Shown here piece after piece: positions 40,650 through 41,750 of a DNA stretch of 41,750 nucleotides (position 1 is its first letter; each line of letters starts with the position of its first letter). Made by a program: the position numbers and the translations under genes. Under the pieces are notes generated by a model. The model saw only the letters and a list, made by a program, of their open reading frames with translations, did no database searches and was not told the DNA's origin. The DNA comes from DASPOJ01 sp050014395 (GTDB lineage: Bacteria > Acidobacteriota > Terriglobia > Acidiferrales > UBA7541): contig JBEKDK010000018.1 of NCBI GenBank assembly GCA_050014395.1, forward strand, positions 1-41,750, read 5' to 3'.

Positions 40650-41531
40650 TCAGGCAAGCGGATGGCCGGCTAGGGACTCGAGGACGCGGATTGGCGCGTG
40701 CTCCGGGGCGACCAACGACGCGGGCGGGATGATGAAGGTTTGCTCGATGGCGTGTTGGCCCGCGAGGACCGCGTGGGGGACGCCGTCGGTGTAGGCCAGC
40801 CACGCGGAGCCGGGCGGAAATTCGAGGCGCGTTTTTTCGCCGCTCTGCTGATATGCGGAATTTTCTTTCATGTAATCGTGGAAGCGGAGCATGAAGCGAT
40901 CGTAGGCAGAATAGCGCGCTCGGCCGAAGGCGAGCCAGCGCCACATTGAGCCGCCGCGGCTGCCTGCGATGCGCTCGAGGCCGGCGTCGGCTGCATATTG
41001 CTTCGCGAGCGAATCGAACGACTGGCCGACATTCCAGACGCGCGGTTTTTCAGGATGCAAATTCACGAAGAAGCGCAGGATGCGTCCGCCGCGCGTGGGG
41101 CGGCTGGGGAAGGCGTCAACGTGCAGGAAATCGTTGCGCTTGTGCAGCGGTAATTGGCGGCCTGCTTCTTCGAGAGGGCGGAAGCTGGTGTAATCCATTT
41201 GCAGGCCGGCGGCGTAGGCGGGGAGGAACGCGCAGATGAAGGCGCGGGCGCGGGCGGAAAATGCGCCGAGGACACTGCAGATTCGTTCGCGAGTTTCGCG
41301 GGACCCTGACCAGCCGCGCAGTATGTTTGTGGATGGGCGATAGGAGACGTTTTTGTGCACGGCGGAATCGCCCCGGCGCTGGGCGACAAGGAAATCGCGA
41401 TCGGCGTCGGGAAGTTCGATCGGTGGCGTGGCGAAGAATAGGACCTGGCCGGATTCGAGGGAGCGGACGAAATGGTCGTCTGGCGGCGCTTTGTGATTGG
41501 GGGATGGATTGATTTCGAGCCAGGCTGGCAT
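40650..41531 (-). CDS. kdoO: Kdo 3-hydroxylase family dioxygenase
   Basis: Protein of 293 residues resembling KdoO, the Fe(II)/2-oxoglutarate/O2-dependent enzyme that hydroxylates Kdo in the lipopolysaccharide inner core to the Ko sugar. The iron-binding HxD is His137 and Asp139 in FLHVDAFPSRPTRGGRILRF (given as two pieces, 136-155), followed by VNLHPEKPRVWNVGQ. The distal His is probably His253 (DGVPHAVLAGQ). WLAYTDGVPH also fits the cupin-like core. No signal peptide is seen, as expected for an enzyme acting on the inner leaflet. The ATG at 41531 has GAGGGA upstream and trims 48 non-conserved codons. The call rests on family motifs from memory. Confidence 0.75.
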   Translation of the reverse strand: MPAWLEINPSPNHKAPPDDHFVRSLESGQVLFFATPPIELPDADRDFLVAQRRGDSAVHKNVSYRPSTNILRGWSGSRETRERICSVLGAFSARARAFICAFLPAYAAGLQMDYTSFRPLEEAGRQLPLHKRNDFLHVDAFPSRPTRGGRILRFFVNLHPEKPRVWNVGQSFDSLAKQYAADAGLERIAGSRGGSMWRWLAFGRARYSAYDRFMLRFHDYMKENSAYQQSGEKTRLEFPPGSAWLAYTDGVPHAVLAGQHAIEQTFIIPPASLVAPEHAPIRVLESLAGHPLA

Positions 41532-41750
41532 CTGCGATTCCCTCCGCGGTGATTCCCTGCCGGATGAATTATATCCTGAGACGGGAGGCGAATCGTCTGC
41601 GGGATGGTGTGATGGACCGGGTGCGAAGTTCAAAGGATGTGTCGCCCCTACGAGTGTGCGTGAGAACAAGCTCACGGCAGGAGATCGAAGGGGTGCGCGA
41701 TTTGTTGGCGGCTTCTCCGCGAGAATCGGGCGGAGGTTAGTTCGTCTGGT
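41532..41750. other. Right edge, nothing identified
   Basis: The 219 bases upstream of the Kdo hydroxylase contain its GAGGGA ribosome site and no gene that I can support. Short open frames on both strands lack start signals and family features. Confidence 0.5.

Noticed and set aside
1..41750. tRNA, rRNA, prophage or insertion-sequence genes
   Set aside because: I found no tRNA-like cloverleaf with conserved T-loop bases, no rRNA segments, and no transposase, integrase or phage structural gene in any frame.

Overview
The window is G+C-rich bacterial chromosome, most likely from an acidobacterium. Three things point that way: a very large Oar-like TonB-dependent outer-membrane protein with a carboxypeptidase-regulatory N-terminal domain, a Gram-negative envelope gene (Kdo hydroxylase), and gene ends crowded with GTAG-headed REP-like hairpins. 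The taxon is an inference; there is no rRNA gene to settle it.

Layout. 0.3-7.4 kb: a six-helix ion channel, an APC-family permease, the TonB-dependent protein, and a convergent cytosine deaminase of the yeast Fcy1 type. 7.4-13.2 kb: a signalling operon behind a good sigma70-type promoter, encoding a membrane-anchored trypsin-like protease with a cytoplasmic FHA domain, a zinc-ribbon/FHA protein, a PP2C phosphatase and a Ser/Thr kinase (the last two overlap by 4 bp). A PilZ protein follows. 13.9-21.2 kb (minus strand): a compact histidine operon, hisI-G-D-C-HAD-B-H-F-A, with 1-4 bp overlaps at most junctions. hisE is absent, and a HAD phosphatase sits where histidinol-phosphate phosphatase is needed. 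21.2-31.5 kb: a nearly complete haem locus in two diverging units, HemX/CcsA-like-hemA-C-D-B-L (minus) and hemE-N-G (plus). Only ferrochelatase is missing between glutamyl-tRNA and haem. 31.6-37.4 kb: a looser region holding a lower-G+C orphan membrane protein, a chagasin-type protease inhibitor, an ECF sigma/anti-sigma pair, a thioesterase, a TPR protein and several families of short repeats. 37.4-41.5 kb: a chelatase-like AAA+ ATPase with a von Willebrand A partner, an unknown small protein and a Kdo hydroxylase.

The most notable non-coding find lies between hemL and hisI. A 23-codon leader peptide (hisL) has six His codons in a run of seven, is followed by a strong intrinsic terminator, and has a competing antiterminator pairing that can be drawn by hand. 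The promoter sits so close to the leader ATG that the mRNA should be almost leaderless. This explains how the nine-gene his operon can be controlled by histidyl-tRNA charging. The second notable find is a set of REP-like hairpins in which copies differ by compensatory base-pair changes, indicating selection on the folded structure.
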